The notes below the pieces were generated by a model, which saw only the letters and a list, made by a program, of their open reading frames with translations, made no database searches and had not been told where the DNA came from. A program made the position numbers and the translations under genes. Shown one piece after another: positions 36,918 to 48,839 of a DNA stretch of 64,000 bases. Source of the DNA: Jacaranda mimosifolia (taxonomy: Eukaryota > Streptophyta > Magnoliopsida > Lamiales > Bignoniaceae). Numbering within the stretch: the stretch's first letter is position 1; every line of letters begins with the position of its first letter. The stretch is taken from the NCBI GenBank assembly GCA_018894105.1, contig CM032126.1:12179001-12243000 (forward strand), given 5' to 3'.

Positions 36918-37330
36918 GCTCCTAGATAGAGCATAAACTATATGGAATCTTTAAATTAAAATCTTTCCATGTGCTTCTTGATAAGAACTTAAACTGTCAG
37001 TAATGTTCCGAGATACAAGCATAAACTATCTGAAATCTTTAAATCAAAGTCTTTCTATGTGTTCCTTGGTAAGAGCTTAAATTGCCAATAATGCTCCTAA
37101 ATACAAGCGTAAACTATCTAAAAATCATTAAGTTAAAGTCTCCTAATGTATTCCTTAATAAGAGTTTAAGCAATCTATTAAGTCAAACTAAAGTAGTCTC
37201 CTTGGCATGAATATAAATTGTCAATCAAATACAAATAGACTCCTTGACACGAATATAAAATGTCTACCCAAGTTAAATATGTTCCTAGACACATGAGCCT
37301 AAACTGCATGTTACTCCTGACCTACATGAA
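36918..37330. repeat. Gypsy A internal tandem repeats, second block
   Basis: The block continues the 89-bp units (TTCTTGATAAGAACTTAAAC, GAGATACAAGCATAAACTAT) after the hAT-like insertion. The units degrade toward 37,330. Confidence 0.78.
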
Positions 37331-37659
37331 TATAAACCGTGTACGAAACCCCTCTCAAAAGGATGTTTATTTGAACTACGATATGACTTGATCTCTTTAT
37401 TAGGTATGTAGGCAGATGGGAGGACTTCATTAAAAAAATATCTCTGTATCGGCAATCTACAAAGTCCATGAAGATTCCATAAAGAGATAATAGTTCTTGA
37501 TGGCAGTGTGCATGATGTTTGTAGGACACCATAGCTTAAGAAATGCTTCGAGGATGTTCTTGTTGCAGACGTATATGACAAAACGGAGAGAAAAGAAAAA
37601 ATTCTAGCACTTCAAGCCTTACCATTTTTGTGGATGATCAGTACATCATTCGCCAAGCC

Positions 37660-37669
37660 TTGAAGCGGG
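37660..37669 (+). other. Polypurine tract of Gypsy A
   Basis: TGAAGCGGGG lies about five bases before the 3' LTR start CGTAGACATATAAAG. It is the expected primer site for plus-strand DNA. Confidence 0.6.
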
Positions 37670-37674
37670 GCATT

Positions 37675-38651
37675 CGTAGACATATAAAGTTTGAGCCAAT
37701 TAGAAAGTGACACTTCTAAAATAATATGCTAGTAATTAATTTAAATTTTACTCTTTATATCTTAGAATTTATTAAATTTAATTCCTAAAATATAAGGAGT
37801 TCATTTTAATTAATACTCTAGTATTTATTTTATGCGCAGATCAGATATCGACAATTGTGAATATGAAGTGCCACAACCAATCAAATCAACTCTAGTGGCC
37901 TAACAATTTCGAGCTAACCAAGTTGCAACACATGGCGTGTCTAGGTATGTGGACTAATCATATCAAGGATATTTGATATTATCTCATTGCAAAGATAATT
38001 ATCAAAGAAGTTTAAGTTATCTTGGAGTCTTCAACTAAACATCTATATAAATAGGTGATCAAAGCTCATTTTAGATACAATAACAACGGCAATAAACAAC
38101 TTAAGTGATAGCAAACAAGAGAGACCTTCAAGGTGTTCAATAATTCTCTAAAACAAATTCAAGAAGATCCACGGTGGAGCTCACCAAATTACAGCATTTG
38201 ATTCGAGATAACTGTGCAAAGCTCTCAAATTGATGTTATATTCCAAATCAAATTCAGTGAGATCCATGACATTCAAGGTATCCATTGCAAAGCTCATCAT
38301 ATTTTTGTGTTTGATTCGAGATTATAGTGCGAAGCCCTCAAATTTGAAGAGATCCACGGCTTAAAGGTGTTCATCATGGAGTTCATCATATTTTGGCATT
38401 TCATTCGAGATTATGGTGTAAAACTCTTGAATTGGTATATATTTCAAATCAAATACAAAGAGTTCCATAGCGTTCAAGGAATTCATCACAGAGCTTATTA
38501 AACTTTAAAATCATCTTTTGGAGGGAAAAATTAGAGGATTAGATTAGGAATTGTATCCATATCTTAAGTTTCAATAAATTTCATTTTTATTTGTATAAAT
38601 TTTTTCTTGTCTTGCAAATTTAATTTTGTAGACAACAAAATTTGAACTACA
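37675..38651 (+). repeat. 3' LTR of Gypsy A
   Basis: It starts CGTAGACATATAAAG (TG changed to CG) and ends GAACTACA. It shares long blocks with 32292-33326, including ACTCTAGTATTTATTTT and AGCAAACAAGAGAGACCTTC. A TATA box CTATATAAATAG is kept near 38043-38054. Divergence from the 5' copy is obvious by eye, so the insertion is old. Confidence 0.85.
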
Positions 38652-39163
38652 CCACTCTTGTGGGAATTTGTTACTGGTCAAGCAATAATACTCTCGACTT
38701 GTTATTTTAGAATACAATAATCCAACAACATTGTATAACTCAAAAACTCTGGACAAATTTTTGAGTTTAAAGTCCCATCACAAAGAACACCTTCCTTCAA
38801 TTAGTATAACCCTTTCTTTTAGTGTGTATAAGATAGTAATTGTAAGAACTTTTGTGTAAGTGACACAAGAAGAAATGGTGCATATTTATAGGTGTGGAGG
38901 GCTTTCATAGTATAAATGAGTAGTAAATAATAAAATTAAGAGTTACAAATAGGAACATGAAGAGTGTCAAATAAATTGAGATGTTAGTGGCATTAGGAAG
39001 ATATGTAGTGGGTTAGTGGCCACAAAAGTTTATTAAAGAAGAATAATGAGGGACTCTTCACTATGCCACTAACCTTCACCATAATGGCACCATTTTCTCA
39101 TCATCAATGAAGGAAATATGCAAGGTCACATAGGGTAATTTTATTATTAAAATTCTCCATAAA
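38652..39163 (-). repeat. Inner part of the C1 3' LTR
   Basis: From TTTGTTACTGGTC onward it matches 45672-46177, the intact 5' LTR: AATAATACT, AAAACTCTGGA, CACAAAGAA, ACCTTCCTTCAA, TGCCACTAACCTTCA and ATCAAxGxAGGAAAT. The inner end near 39163 is approximate. Confidence 0.8.
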
Positions 39164-39829
39164 TTAATATTTTCTCACTTATTTTAATATTAAAAAAGAG
39201 TATACTAATTGAAGTGAGACTATTATGCATAATGAAGGTTTGCTCTATATAGAAACTCCATTTAGTAAAGCAGCAACCTCTACTCTAAGACCAGTACTGG
39301 TCTCAGACTTGAACTATGACAACTTAAGGGAAATAAAATATCACCACCTACACAATCATAGTCAAGGTGTTGATATAAGCTTTATCGGCCAGCACATTAC
39401 GACTTTTTGCTATCCCTAATTTCATGAATAGTTTTTAGAATAGGCTTAATTCTCATAAGAAGAGGCCTGAATAGTTTTTAGATTAAGCTTAATTCTCATA
39501 CAAAGAGGCCTATTTCCATACTCACATAGGTGAAACCTATTAGGGTACTTTTGTAACTGACACCCTACTTATAAGAGCTACAAATTTCATATAGAATTAA
39601 TAAACTCAATCTCATCATATCATTATAGCGTAAATGCACTCACATCATAGGGATGAAGAACCAAATAAATATAATAGTGCATTTTATAATAGGTCACCAT
39701 ATGATCATTTGTTTTTCTTATAGAACCTAATTATAGGATCTCTAGTCTCTAGGTTCGGTTTCCTCATATGTGCCTCATGGCTTCATGGGCTTCAATATCA
39801 TCCCTCTTGATGTGCTCAAAACCTTTTCT

Positions 39830-41250
39830 CTTACTAAGGCCTTAGTTAATGGATCTGCAAGATTACCAAAAGATTTCATTTAATCGACATTATGGTACAC
39901 TTGTTAAGTAATATCTCACAATACTATGTTTTCTCCTTATAAGTCTAGACTTACTGTTATAATAATAGTTTTATACTTTACCAATTGAAGTAGTGTCATC
40001 ACAATGAAAAAATATTGGAGGAATTGATTTTTTTAAATAATGTATTTGAAATAATAAATCTTTTAAGTATTTGTCTCTTCATTAGCTAAAGCTAAAGCAA
40101 TAAGTTCAGCCTCCATGGTAGAGTTAGCAATTATTTTATACTTTTTGATTTCGAACAAACAACACCACCACCTAAAGTAAAAATATAACCAATAGAAGAA
40201 TAGGAATCACTTGATAAAGTATTGCAATCTGCATCAGAAAAGCCTTCAAGTACAGTAGGATATTTTTCATAAAAAACCATTATTTTTTGTACCAAGTAAA
40301 TATCTCATAACTCTTGCTATGATATGCCAATTTTCAATACATGGCTCGTTTGTAAGCATGCTAAGTATTCCTACTGCATATGCAATATCAAGTCACATGC
40401 AATCAGTTGCATATCTCAAACTTCTAATTGTACTTGCATACTTCTTTTGATTTATCACTTCATCATCACTTTTAACAGGAAATAAATGAACACTTGTATC
40501 AAAAGGAGTTGTAACATGCTTGCAATCAATAAATTTGTATATTGTCAGAATTTTCTCAACATAATGCAGCTAATCAATGAAAGTATCGTCACATGTATTG
40601 GTAATTTTAATACCAAAATGAAGTTTGCTCATCAAGATCTTCCATATCAAAGCGTTGTTAAGCATGTTTTTAGTCTATTTAATAACATGCAAATTAGAGC
40701 TTAAAAAATTAATAAGTCATCAACATAGAGACAAACAATAACATATGAATTGTTCCATGACTTGTGATAAATGCATTTGTCATGCTCGTTTGATTTATAA
40801 CCATTTTTAATCATACAAGAATCAAAGATGCCATTGCTTAGGTGCTTGTCTCAAGCTATATAGGGATTTAGTCAATTTACACGCTTTGTTTTCTTTGTTT
40901 GCTTCTGCAAAACATTCGTAATGGTCCACATAAATTTCTTCATTTAGGTCCCCATTTAAAAATATAGTTTTTACATCCATTTGATGTATAAGTTATAAAT
41001 CAAAAATTGTAGCAATGGTTATTAAAAGTCTAAGAGATATTACCCTAGTAATCAAAGAATACATGTCAAAGAATTATAAACTTTCTAATGGCTTGGAATA
41101 TTTAGTAATTAGTCTAGCCTTGTAATCAATAGAATCATCTAGTTCTAATTTTTTCCTTAGGACCCATCTGCATCCAATTGTTTTACAACCCAAAGGTAAC
41201 TTAGCTAATTTTCAACTTTTATTAGAAATTTTCATCACATCATTTACAAC
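39830..41250 (-). pseudogene. Copia C1 reverse transcriptase and RNase H, broken
   Basis: On the minus strand near 41000-40870, KMDVKTIFLNGDLNEEIYV is the Copia reverse transcriptase motif. At 40727-40716 the catalytic YVDD stands in the context CLYVDDLLIF. Further on, near 40140-40080, STMEAELIALA is the RNase H motif. Many stops and frameshifts lie between, so the polyprotein is dead. An extra block of about 500 bp at 41320-41830 interrupts the region upstream of the reverse transcriptase. Confidence 0.75.
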
Positions 41251-41319
41251 CACTTTCCAAAACTAGCATCAAGTGATGACAAAGCGTTTTGCAACTAAGT
41301 CATTTTCAACATTAATGGC

Positions 41320-41830
41320 CTATTTACATTTAGTGATGAAGCTGGATGAAGAAAAGTATCCAACTTCATCGCATGTTTACTTTGCAACATGCTAGCCCTA
41401 GATTTGCCTCAAAGCCTGCTACTATAGTAGGATGAAGCAAGATGAGCTATCCTACTTGAAGGGCCTGACCAATTTATCACTCTACAACAATGAATGGGAT
41501 TAGCCTACAAAATATCAATGTTGTCCATAGACTTATCAATTTAATTACACAATATCCTCAGCCAAATTCCAAAATAAAGCAAATATTAGCTTCAAATGGT
41601 ATATTTTTCCACTATAGACTTGCAAATTTCTATGGCTTGAGGAGAGGATACAAAAAAAAAAAGACAAAATGGAAAAAAAAATAGAGAGAGACCAAGTTAG
41701 TCATGCGGCGGCCGAGGATGGAGAAAGGATAAAAATCCACTTTTCTGTGCTTGCCAACGGAGAGAAGAAAGAGGGGAGGGGGGGGGGGAAGGGGAGGGAA
41801 AAAGAAAACAAAAAAATTGACCACCAATTT
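41320..41830. other. Unresolved insert within Copia C1
   Basis: Copia sense on the minus strand stops near 41830 (DTTFHKEIFLSNSK) and resumes below about 41300. The block between contains GATGAAGCTGGATGAAG and TAGGATGAAGCAAGATGAG (similar words), a purine-rich tract and a G12 run at about 41780. Its ends were not resolved, so its class is unknown; a MITE is possible. Confidence 0.35.
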
Positions 41831-42149
41831 TTTTAGAATTAGATAAAAAAATTTCCTTGTGAAAAGTAGTATCACCTGATTCAATAATCACACTATCATC
41901 AAGTTTTAAAAATCAATAGGCTTTACTATTACAAGCATAACCAAAAAAAGCATAAGTGGTAACTCATACTCCCAACTTTGAAAGTTTAGGATCTACTAAC
42001 CTTATATAAGCTAAAAAAAACTCAAACTCTAAGTATCCCAAATTTGGCTTATGACCTTTCCGTAGATCAAATAGGGTTAATTTTGTCTTTTTATATGGCA
42101 CCTTATTTAATATATAACAAACTATTAGAATAGCTTCACTCTAAAGATT

Positions 42150-42560
42150 TAAAGATGCACTAGACTCAATAAGCATCACAAGACTTAATAAGCATGGCAT
42201 TTGTCAACTCAACCGAACTTCTATTTTTCTCTTTTGACCACACCATTAGATAAGGGAGACTATGGATGAGTAACTTCATGAACCATTCCCAGTTATTTAA
42301 CAAAATTGAACTTACTGAAATCATATTCTCAGCCTTTATTACTTCTAAATCTTTTTATTTTCTTACCAAATTGATTTTCCATCTCATGGAGGTAACCTTT
42401 AAAATTTTCAAATACATCAATTTTATTTTTCATCAAATAAATGAAAGTATCTTTAGAGAAATCATTAATAAAAGTGACAAAATATCAATTTCCTCCATGA
42501 GTTGAAGTTCCTCCAAGTTTGCAAACATTAGTGAGAATTAATTCTGACAATTTGATTTTT
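42150..42560 (-). pseudogene. Copia C1 integrase core, broken
   Basis: The minus-strand reading has YFVTFINDFSKDTFIYLMKN, then KIKRFRSNKG, then, after stops, SPLSNGVVKREK. These are the rve integrase landmarks TFIDDFSR..., LRSDNGGE and the PQQNGVAERKN-type end. Key Asp and Asn positions are altered (RSNKG), and there are stops. Confidence 0.7.
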
Positions 42561-43108
42561 CTTTTAATACTAAGATGAGGTCTCTTAGTAGTCTTAGCTT
42601 CACTATAAGCCTCACATTTTCAAAATCCTTTTTAAACATTAGGATTAATCCTAAGTTACTCATGATTCCCATACAATAACTATTAATATGACACAAACGA
42701 GCATGCCAAAATTTAGAGAAGAGACTAAATACACAGAAGTAGAATGTACTTTATTCATCTCAACTATCATCCCATCATATGCATAACCCCATGAAGTACT
42801 TTTTTTAGTGATTATGCATTGATCAAACTCTATAATCTACTTAAAGCCAACCTTGTTGAGTAAAAAATTAGACATCAAAATTATTCTTTATGGAAGGAGT
42901 ATAGAGCACATCTTTCAAAGCCAATACTCTTCCAGAGGTAAATTTCAACTCAACTTCTTCCATTCCGAGCACTTAGGTGGTATGAGAATCACCACGCATA
43001 ATAATTTTGTGCGACTAAAAAAGAGCATATGTTTTGAATCAATGTTTATCATAGCGACAATGGAAATTGGCACTAAAATCTGCCTACCACCTTTCCACCA
43101 TATTTATG

Positions 43109-43734
43109 TTAGTTATCAATGCCATAAGTGGTTTCTCGATTATGATATTTGCAAAATTGAGTAGTATGCCCACTCTTACCACAAACATAACATATTTTTA
43201 GATTCTTATGTTGAGGTTGTGCTTTGTTATTCTGACAATTATTCTTTTTAGGAGGTTTATCATTTTTATAAGTTTTCTTTTTTAGCTTCAAGTGGGTATT
43301 TTTTGTGAGAGTAGAGCGCAACATTATTTGAAGGAACTAAATTTACCTTTGTTGTGATGGGTTGTGAAGTGCTCTCAACAGGTTGCATAAGTGACCTGTG
43401 AACCCGCATTATCAATATATCTAGAGATGTTTTCTTTTGTTTGTGATGCATGTTTTTCTGAAAATCCTTTGGCAAGCGTTTGTCAATAATGCCACAAACA
43501 ATAGGGCTGTCTCTGATCTTGATGTCCTTCAACCTAAGTTCTCCAGCTATCACGATAGAATCACGATCTTGGTCCACCATTGATTTATTGTCCACCATTT
43601 GAAGTCAGAAAAAGTCTATTTGCAGTATATTTTTTCGTACCAGTCTCCCCTATGTCATATTTATCTACAAACCTTTCCAAATTATTTTTTTGCAATAGTG
43701 TAAATTCTATCATAATAATGATAGAAGTTATAAG
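43109..43734 (-). pseudogene. Copia C1 gag C-terminal part with zinc knuckle
   Basis: The minus strand reads, from 43734 downward, NNLERFVDKYDIGETGTKKY, then (other frame) VDNKSMVDQ, IIDKRLPKDFQ, and finally the zinc knuckle CYVCGKSGHTTQFC (C-X2-C-X4-H-X4-C) near 43150-43190. This is the UBN2-type gag of Copia elements. Two frame changes break it, and the MULE-like insert cuts off the N-terminal part. Confidence 0.8.
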
Positions 43735-45304
43735 ATAGAAGTGGATTTTTGCAAATAAACCCCATGTGTTAAGAAAAATAAGCAAATTATGCCCCTGTGA
43801 AGAAAACAAATTTCAAAGAACACACTCATATTTTAAAAAATTATGCAACGAACCCCCCTGAGAGCATAGGTGTAGCATATACGCTTGTGCGTACATCTGG
43901 GTTTAAATTTTTGTATATAAAAAGATAATTATGCCTTTATTCATCAACCGTTGGATCTTCTTTTAAAAAATCAACGGTTTAGATTAAATTATATTATTTT
44001 AAAAAAATATATATATAATATAATATATTATCATATATATAATGTGTATATATATTATATACAAGTGCATATATATACAATTATATATATAAATGACTAC
44101 TCACCCCACCAGGCAGCCAGCAGCCTCCATTGGCGGCTGGCAGCCGTTGTCGGTACTTGCAATAATAAAAAAATACAAAAAAAAAAATCAAAATAGATGG
44201 CGGCCACCAACTGCCATCAAACACGGCCGACATGGCTACTATAGCCATGGCGGCCAGATCTGGCCATAATGCTGCCATGGCAGCTCGTAAGGGTAAAGGT
44301 TGGGGAGATGGGGTGTGAGGGTGGGGTTTAGGGAGACTGTTGGGGGTAGAATTTTGTATTATATATATATTATTAAATAATTATATATATAAATATAAAT
44401 ATTATCATATATGTATTATATTTAATATTATATATATATGATAATAAATATATAAATATAACTATCTTATAAAATATATATATGTATATAAATATATTAT
44501 ATATTTTCATAAATATATATAATATTTAATTTGAAATAAATAATTAAAAAGAAAAAAGATATAAATAGAAATTATTTAAATTTTATAGATAAATTTACAT
44601 AAAGATGATGCTATTAAATAATTATATATATTATCATGTATAGGATAATAACATCATATATACTAATAAATATCTTATCAACAAAAATATATATGTATAT
44701 AAATATATTATATATTGTAATAAAAATATATATATATAACATTTAATTTAAAATGAATAATTAGAAAGAAAAAATACATAAATAAAAGTTATTTAAATTT
44801 TATAGATAAATTTATATATATGTATATATATGCTATATATGTATTTAAGTATAAATAAAAAATATATTATATATTTTATGAAATTTAAATTTTATTTACT
44901 TTGGAATGAATTAATAGAAAGAAAGATGAATATAATTGATAAGATAAAAAAAAGTGATTTTAATTTTATAAATAAATTTATATATGTATAAAATGAGAAT
45001 ATATGAAATAATGGAGGAAGAGAGAAATGAGAAATAAAAAGGAAAGAAAAGAAAAGAATGAAAGAAAGGGGAAAAAATGATAATAAAATATTATTTAAAT
45101 TGAATTGAAAATATATTAAATGATTAAGGGTAAATTAATATTTTCATGTTACAATTATGTTAAATAGGCTGCAAATGAGAAAGGGGAGGCGGTGTGCATG
45201 GTTTTTTAAAATATAGGGAGATATTTTGAAAATTTATTTTTCATAAGGGGGTATATTGCCTATTTTTTAAAACACAAGGCGGTAAATTACTATTAGCCCG
45301 ACAA
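43735..45304. mobile_element. MULE-like element with long inverted ends, inside C1 gag
   Basis: The two ends are long imperfect inverted repeats of over 100 bp. The left reads GCAAATAAACCCCATGTG, then AATAAGCAAATTATGCCCC. The right, reverse-complemented, reads GTAATTTACCGCCTTGTG, then AATAGGCAATATACCCCC. Flanks AAGTTATAAG (43725-43734) and AAGTTAATAAG (45305-45315) fit a 9-11-bp duplication with one indel, and gag sense resumes across it. The interior is very AT-rich except for a GC-rich core (44100-44340). No transposase is seen. Long ends and a duplication of about 10 bp point to Mutator-like elements. Confidence 0.78.
44100..44340. other. GC-rich core of the MULE-like element
   Basis: GGCAGCCAGCAGCC, GGCGGCTGGCAGCC, GGCGGCCAGATCTGGCC and similar words form a GC-rich patch inside strongly AT-rich sequence. 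It may be captured host sequence, as in Pack-MULEs, but no protein family is recognised and short inverted words dominate. Confidence 0.4.
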
Positions 45305-45537
45305 AAGTTAATAAGGTAATAATGACACTCGAATGAATCATTGTTATAGTTCTCCACTTTTTGTTGATGAATAGCATATTCATCATCATTTATATTAGTA
45401 TCATCTATCTTATTTGGATTCTTCTTAGTAAAGACATAAGAAACGTTGAGAAGGCTTAGGTAGAAAAGTACATTACCCTTCCAGCTCTTGAAGTGGGTAC
45501 CATTGAAGCCAAATGGCTTGTTGAGATATCTTTTCAA
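45305..45537 (-). pseudogene. Copia C1 gag N-terminal part
   Basis: The minus-strand open piece has NKPFGFNGTHFKSWKGNVLF, the start of a Copia gag (FDGTNFxxWK type). It ends with ECHYYLINF at the MULE-like insertion. The codons after that belong to the insert. Together with 43109-43734 it was one gag. Confidence 0.78.
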
Positions 45538-45570
45538 CTATAGCCGTTTGAATCTCCCTAAAATCATTGG

Positions 45571-46183
45571 TGATAGTATAATTAAAGTTGAAAATAAAGA
45601 AGAATAATCTTCAGACTGAGGTGCAGATATCTCCCTTTCTTTAAGGAAACTTTAGCTCACTGCAATACAAATTTGTTACTGGTCCAACAATAATACTGTT
45701 GACTCATCCCTTGTAGAATACAACAACCCGAAAATGTCATATATCTTAAAAAACTCTGGATAAGCTAACAAGTTCAAAGCTCCACCACAAAGAATACCTT
45801 CCTTCAACTAGTATAACACTCTCTTTTAGTCTGTATAAGATAGTAGTTGTGAGGATTTTTTTATGCAAGTGACCACAACAAGAAATGTCTCCCATGTATA
45901 GGTATGGAGGATCTTCATAGCATAAATAAGAAATAATGGATAATAAAATTAGGATTACATAAAGAAACATGGAAGGTGGCAAAAATTAAGTTGTAAGTGA
46001 AATTAGGAAGGCATATAGTGTGGTTATTGGCTACAAAGGTAAGTTGAAGAAGAATAATGAAGAGAGACTTTTCATTATGCCACTAACCTTCATCATAATA
46101 TCATTGTTTTCTTGTCATCAAGGGAGGAAATGTTTAAGGTCATGTAGGGTCATTTCAATATTCAAATGCTCTATGCACCAACA
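45571..46183 (-). repeat. 5' LTR of Copia C1
   Basis: It starts (plus sense) TGATAGTATAATTAAAG and ends near GCACCAACA. It matches the split 3' LTR along its length. The PBS expected to the left of 45571 is not the common initiator-Met type. The LTR is uninterrupted here. Confidence 0.75.
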
Positions 46184-47346
46184 CTATATATGTCAATGTG
46201 AGTGTTGTCAATAAATCTATGTAATTTTTGTACTTCCTCCAACAAATTCTTTACATTTGTGAAGATTTGATCTTCAAATTTGTCCTAAATTTACTTAGTC
46301 TACCTCTTTAGTCATGATAATGTTTGACTCTATAAATAAATAACATAGATTATCAATGATAGAGTTCAAATGAGCGACGTCAAATCAAGCTTTCTCATAA
46401 AGCTTCATCAACTTCTAATCAATTGGAATTAGAAAATTTTTAAATTTTTTAGATTTTAATAAATTGGCATAAATTTTATTGATTCTCAAAAAAATGTAAC
46501 AAACTAAATGCATAAAAATTCTATTGATAAGAATTTTGAATTGTTTTCTTGATCCAGAGTTCAATAGTTAGGCTAGGTTATGTTACTTCAAAATCCTATA
46601 ATATGAGAATAGTTAAGATCTCTAGAGTTATTGGTGGAGTATAAGGTAAGAAATGAAGAAGGAAAGAGGATTTTTTTACAAGCAAACTAAACATACTTTT
46701 TGCAATATCCAGCTTCGTATTTATAGTGGGAGGGGGGTTTACACTAGCTTTACATTTGGTGAGCTTCACGAGAAGTCGAGCCCAAATGACTTTACCTAGA
46801 CTTGGGTCAAATACCCGCAAACTAAGTTTCCACTTCTTGAATTGAGCTAGTATTAAAAGCCTAAATGCTTATTCTATCTCACTATGCTATTGAATTTTCA
46901 TCTTCATCTCATTGTTTGCAACATCCTATAGATTCCGTCATCATATTCTCTTGGGTGTGTCAAAAATGGTAGTCTCTAAAATCAAATCTCATGAGTTCAT
47001 TACCACCCACTTCCATGCAATCACTACAACCCCCAAAGTCTGCATCTCTTCATTCTTATAAAAGAGTATGCTATGTTCTCACCAATCAAGCTTTGTTAAG
47101 CTAGCCAATTTCAAGCTTGATATCCCAAAACAATATACCTTCACAAATTTGAGTATATTTTATCTAGTTTGCTCACTGACATGTAGTGGCGCTATCGTTA
47201 GAGTTTGGTTTGGACTAGATATGAAACTGCGAATTCTATTTATTGATTAGAGAGTTTAATTAATTATGAACTCTAAAATCATGAATCGTGAATATGATGT
47301 ACAAATGAAGGATGAGGGCACAATTTGTTTATAAGTGTGTTGGGGT
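46184..47346. other. Sequence between Copia C1 and Gypsy B
   Basis: No gene is seen. A minus-strand TATA-like box (ACTATAAATACG, near 46720) and AGGTAAGAAATGAAGAAGG (46640-46658) suggest a retroelement LTR, but I could not match a partner. Confidence 0.35.
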
Positions 47347-48042
47347 TGTAGACATGAAAATTTTGTTGCTAATTCATCAATTTTTTATTTCTATTCATGA
47401 GTTGTTAAATAAAATATTTAATTACTAAACAAATCAATTATTGTCATATATGAAATTAATGTATACAGGATAATTCAAATAATATCTTGTAAAACAAGGA
47501 AGCAAATATAGGTTCATGTTTTGGTAATTCAAAAACATCTTATGATTAAGGAAATGAATATCAATGAAATCACTGAGGACCAATCAACTCATACCACTTC
47601 ATCAAATAATCATAGCAAGAACTCATAACCTATAAGTATAAATCGAGATAATATCCAAGCAGCCAAAGGTACAATAACACATTTTACATCCAAGTAAGAG
47701 AAGTAGTGGGGAAGGTTTTGAAGTTCTTTCAACCAAATTCAAGAAGATCATGGAGCTGAAGGTATACATCTAGGAATTTTTTGTGAAGGTCGTCAAATTG
47801 CATTGTTTAATTCGCAATGGGTAAGTGAAATTCTTGAACTGACATTGTGGAAAGATAGATCGACTTTAAAGAGATTAAAGTGTCAAATTTCACCTTCAAA
47901 GTTCGAGATCATTATTTTTTAAAAGAAGAATTAGATGATCGAAATAGAGATTGTATTCATAATTCAACAAATTCAATAAATTTTAATTTATAAAAATTTT
48001 ATTTAAATTTTTTATTTTTACGGACACGAAATTTGTGTTATA
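47347..48042 (+). repeat. 5' LTR of Gypsy B
   Basis: Similar in order to the Gypsy A LTRs but shorter and more diverged. It has a single LTR repeat unit instead of an array. The start is placed at TGTAGACATG by analogy with the A 3' LTR (CGTAGACATA). Confidence 0.6.
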
Positions 48043-48234
48043 AAATTTCATCGTGGTGGGACAATTCTACCTCCCATCTCTTCCATTTATTAAAAATTTT
48101 GAAGTACCACATAGCTACCCACAAGACCTCGACATTCAAATATTTCAAGTGCTTCAAATGTTAGAGTTGAAAGGATTAGTGTTGTCATAAAAGTCTAATT
48201 ATTTCTTATTTGACACCCACTATAAGAAAATAGG

Positions 48235-48690
48235 GCTTCAGAGACGGATTATTCCATCTCTATAGCCCAATTTTTTGTCTCTAAAATAATTTAGAGACGG
48301 ATTCATCCTTCTTTAAACCTTTGGCTGAAAGCCCGGTCTCAAATTTAAAAGGCGGACTTGATTTTCTGTCTCTAAATTCAAAGATAGATTAAAAGCAATC
48401 TCTGAATGTGTCCCTAATATCTAATGTTTGCTTCTAAAATCCATCTCTAATTTCGTACACTTTTCGTCTTAAATTCCATCTCTAAATTTTAAATATGACA
48501 AAATAAATTGTTTGTAATTCTGTCTTTATTTCTTGATAATCCGTTGCCAAAGCCATCTCCAATCTTGTCTAATATTTATCAAATTTCATCTCTAAGGCCA
48601 TCTCTAATTTCGTATATATATATTTCCATCTTTATTTTTGTCTCTAAATTCATCAATATTTTTTCCTCCAATCCATCTCTAAATCTGTCT
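48235..48690. repeat. Left subterminal repeats of the CACTA element
   Basis: Repeated CCATCTCTAA(A/T) and TTTAGAGACGGATT words in mixed orientation, shared with 51815-52250. This is the expected transposase-binding zone. Confidence 0.8.
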
Positions 48691-48839
48691 ATATTAAAAA
48701 CATCAAAACCAAATATAATTCATCGACATAAATTAATTTGCCATTCTCCATAATGTAAAGTAACTCAGTAATCTAATAATCCAAGCAATTAGCCAAATAA
48801 TTAATTACTTAAAACAAAAACCTCAATGATTCCCACCAA

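Larger units (their letters stand above)
32292..38651 (+). mobile_element. Gypsy element A (gag-only), inserted in the C1 LTR
   Basis: A plus-strand Ty3/Gypsy-type element bounded by LTRs 32292-33326 and 37675-38651. It is flanked by the perfect 5-bp duplication CCACT (32287-32291 and 38652-38656). Inside are a broken gag (about 33350-34570) and then 89-bp tandem repeats. No protease, reverse transcriptase or integrase motif is seen, so it is a non-autonomous derivative. The repeats are split by a hAT-like element (35221-36909). A polypurine tract TGAAGCGGGG lies just before the 3' LTR. It needed an autonomous relative to move. Confidence 0.88.
32224..46183 (-). mobile_element. Copia element C1 with nested insertions
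   Basis: A minus-strand Ty1/Copia element. The 5' LTR is at about 45571-46183. The 3' LTR is split: 32224-32291 on one side and 38652 to about 39163 on the other side of Gypsy A. The split LTR aligns with the intact one across the junction (shared TTGAAAATAAAGAAGAA, AAGGAAA, then TTTGTTACTGGTC). Between the LTRs, in minus-strand order, come gag, integrase, reverse transcriptase and RNase H, the Copia order. Gag is interrupted by the MULE-like element at 43735-45304. All frames are broken. No clear 5-bp duplication was found, and the outer LTR ends are approximate. Confidence 0.85.
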
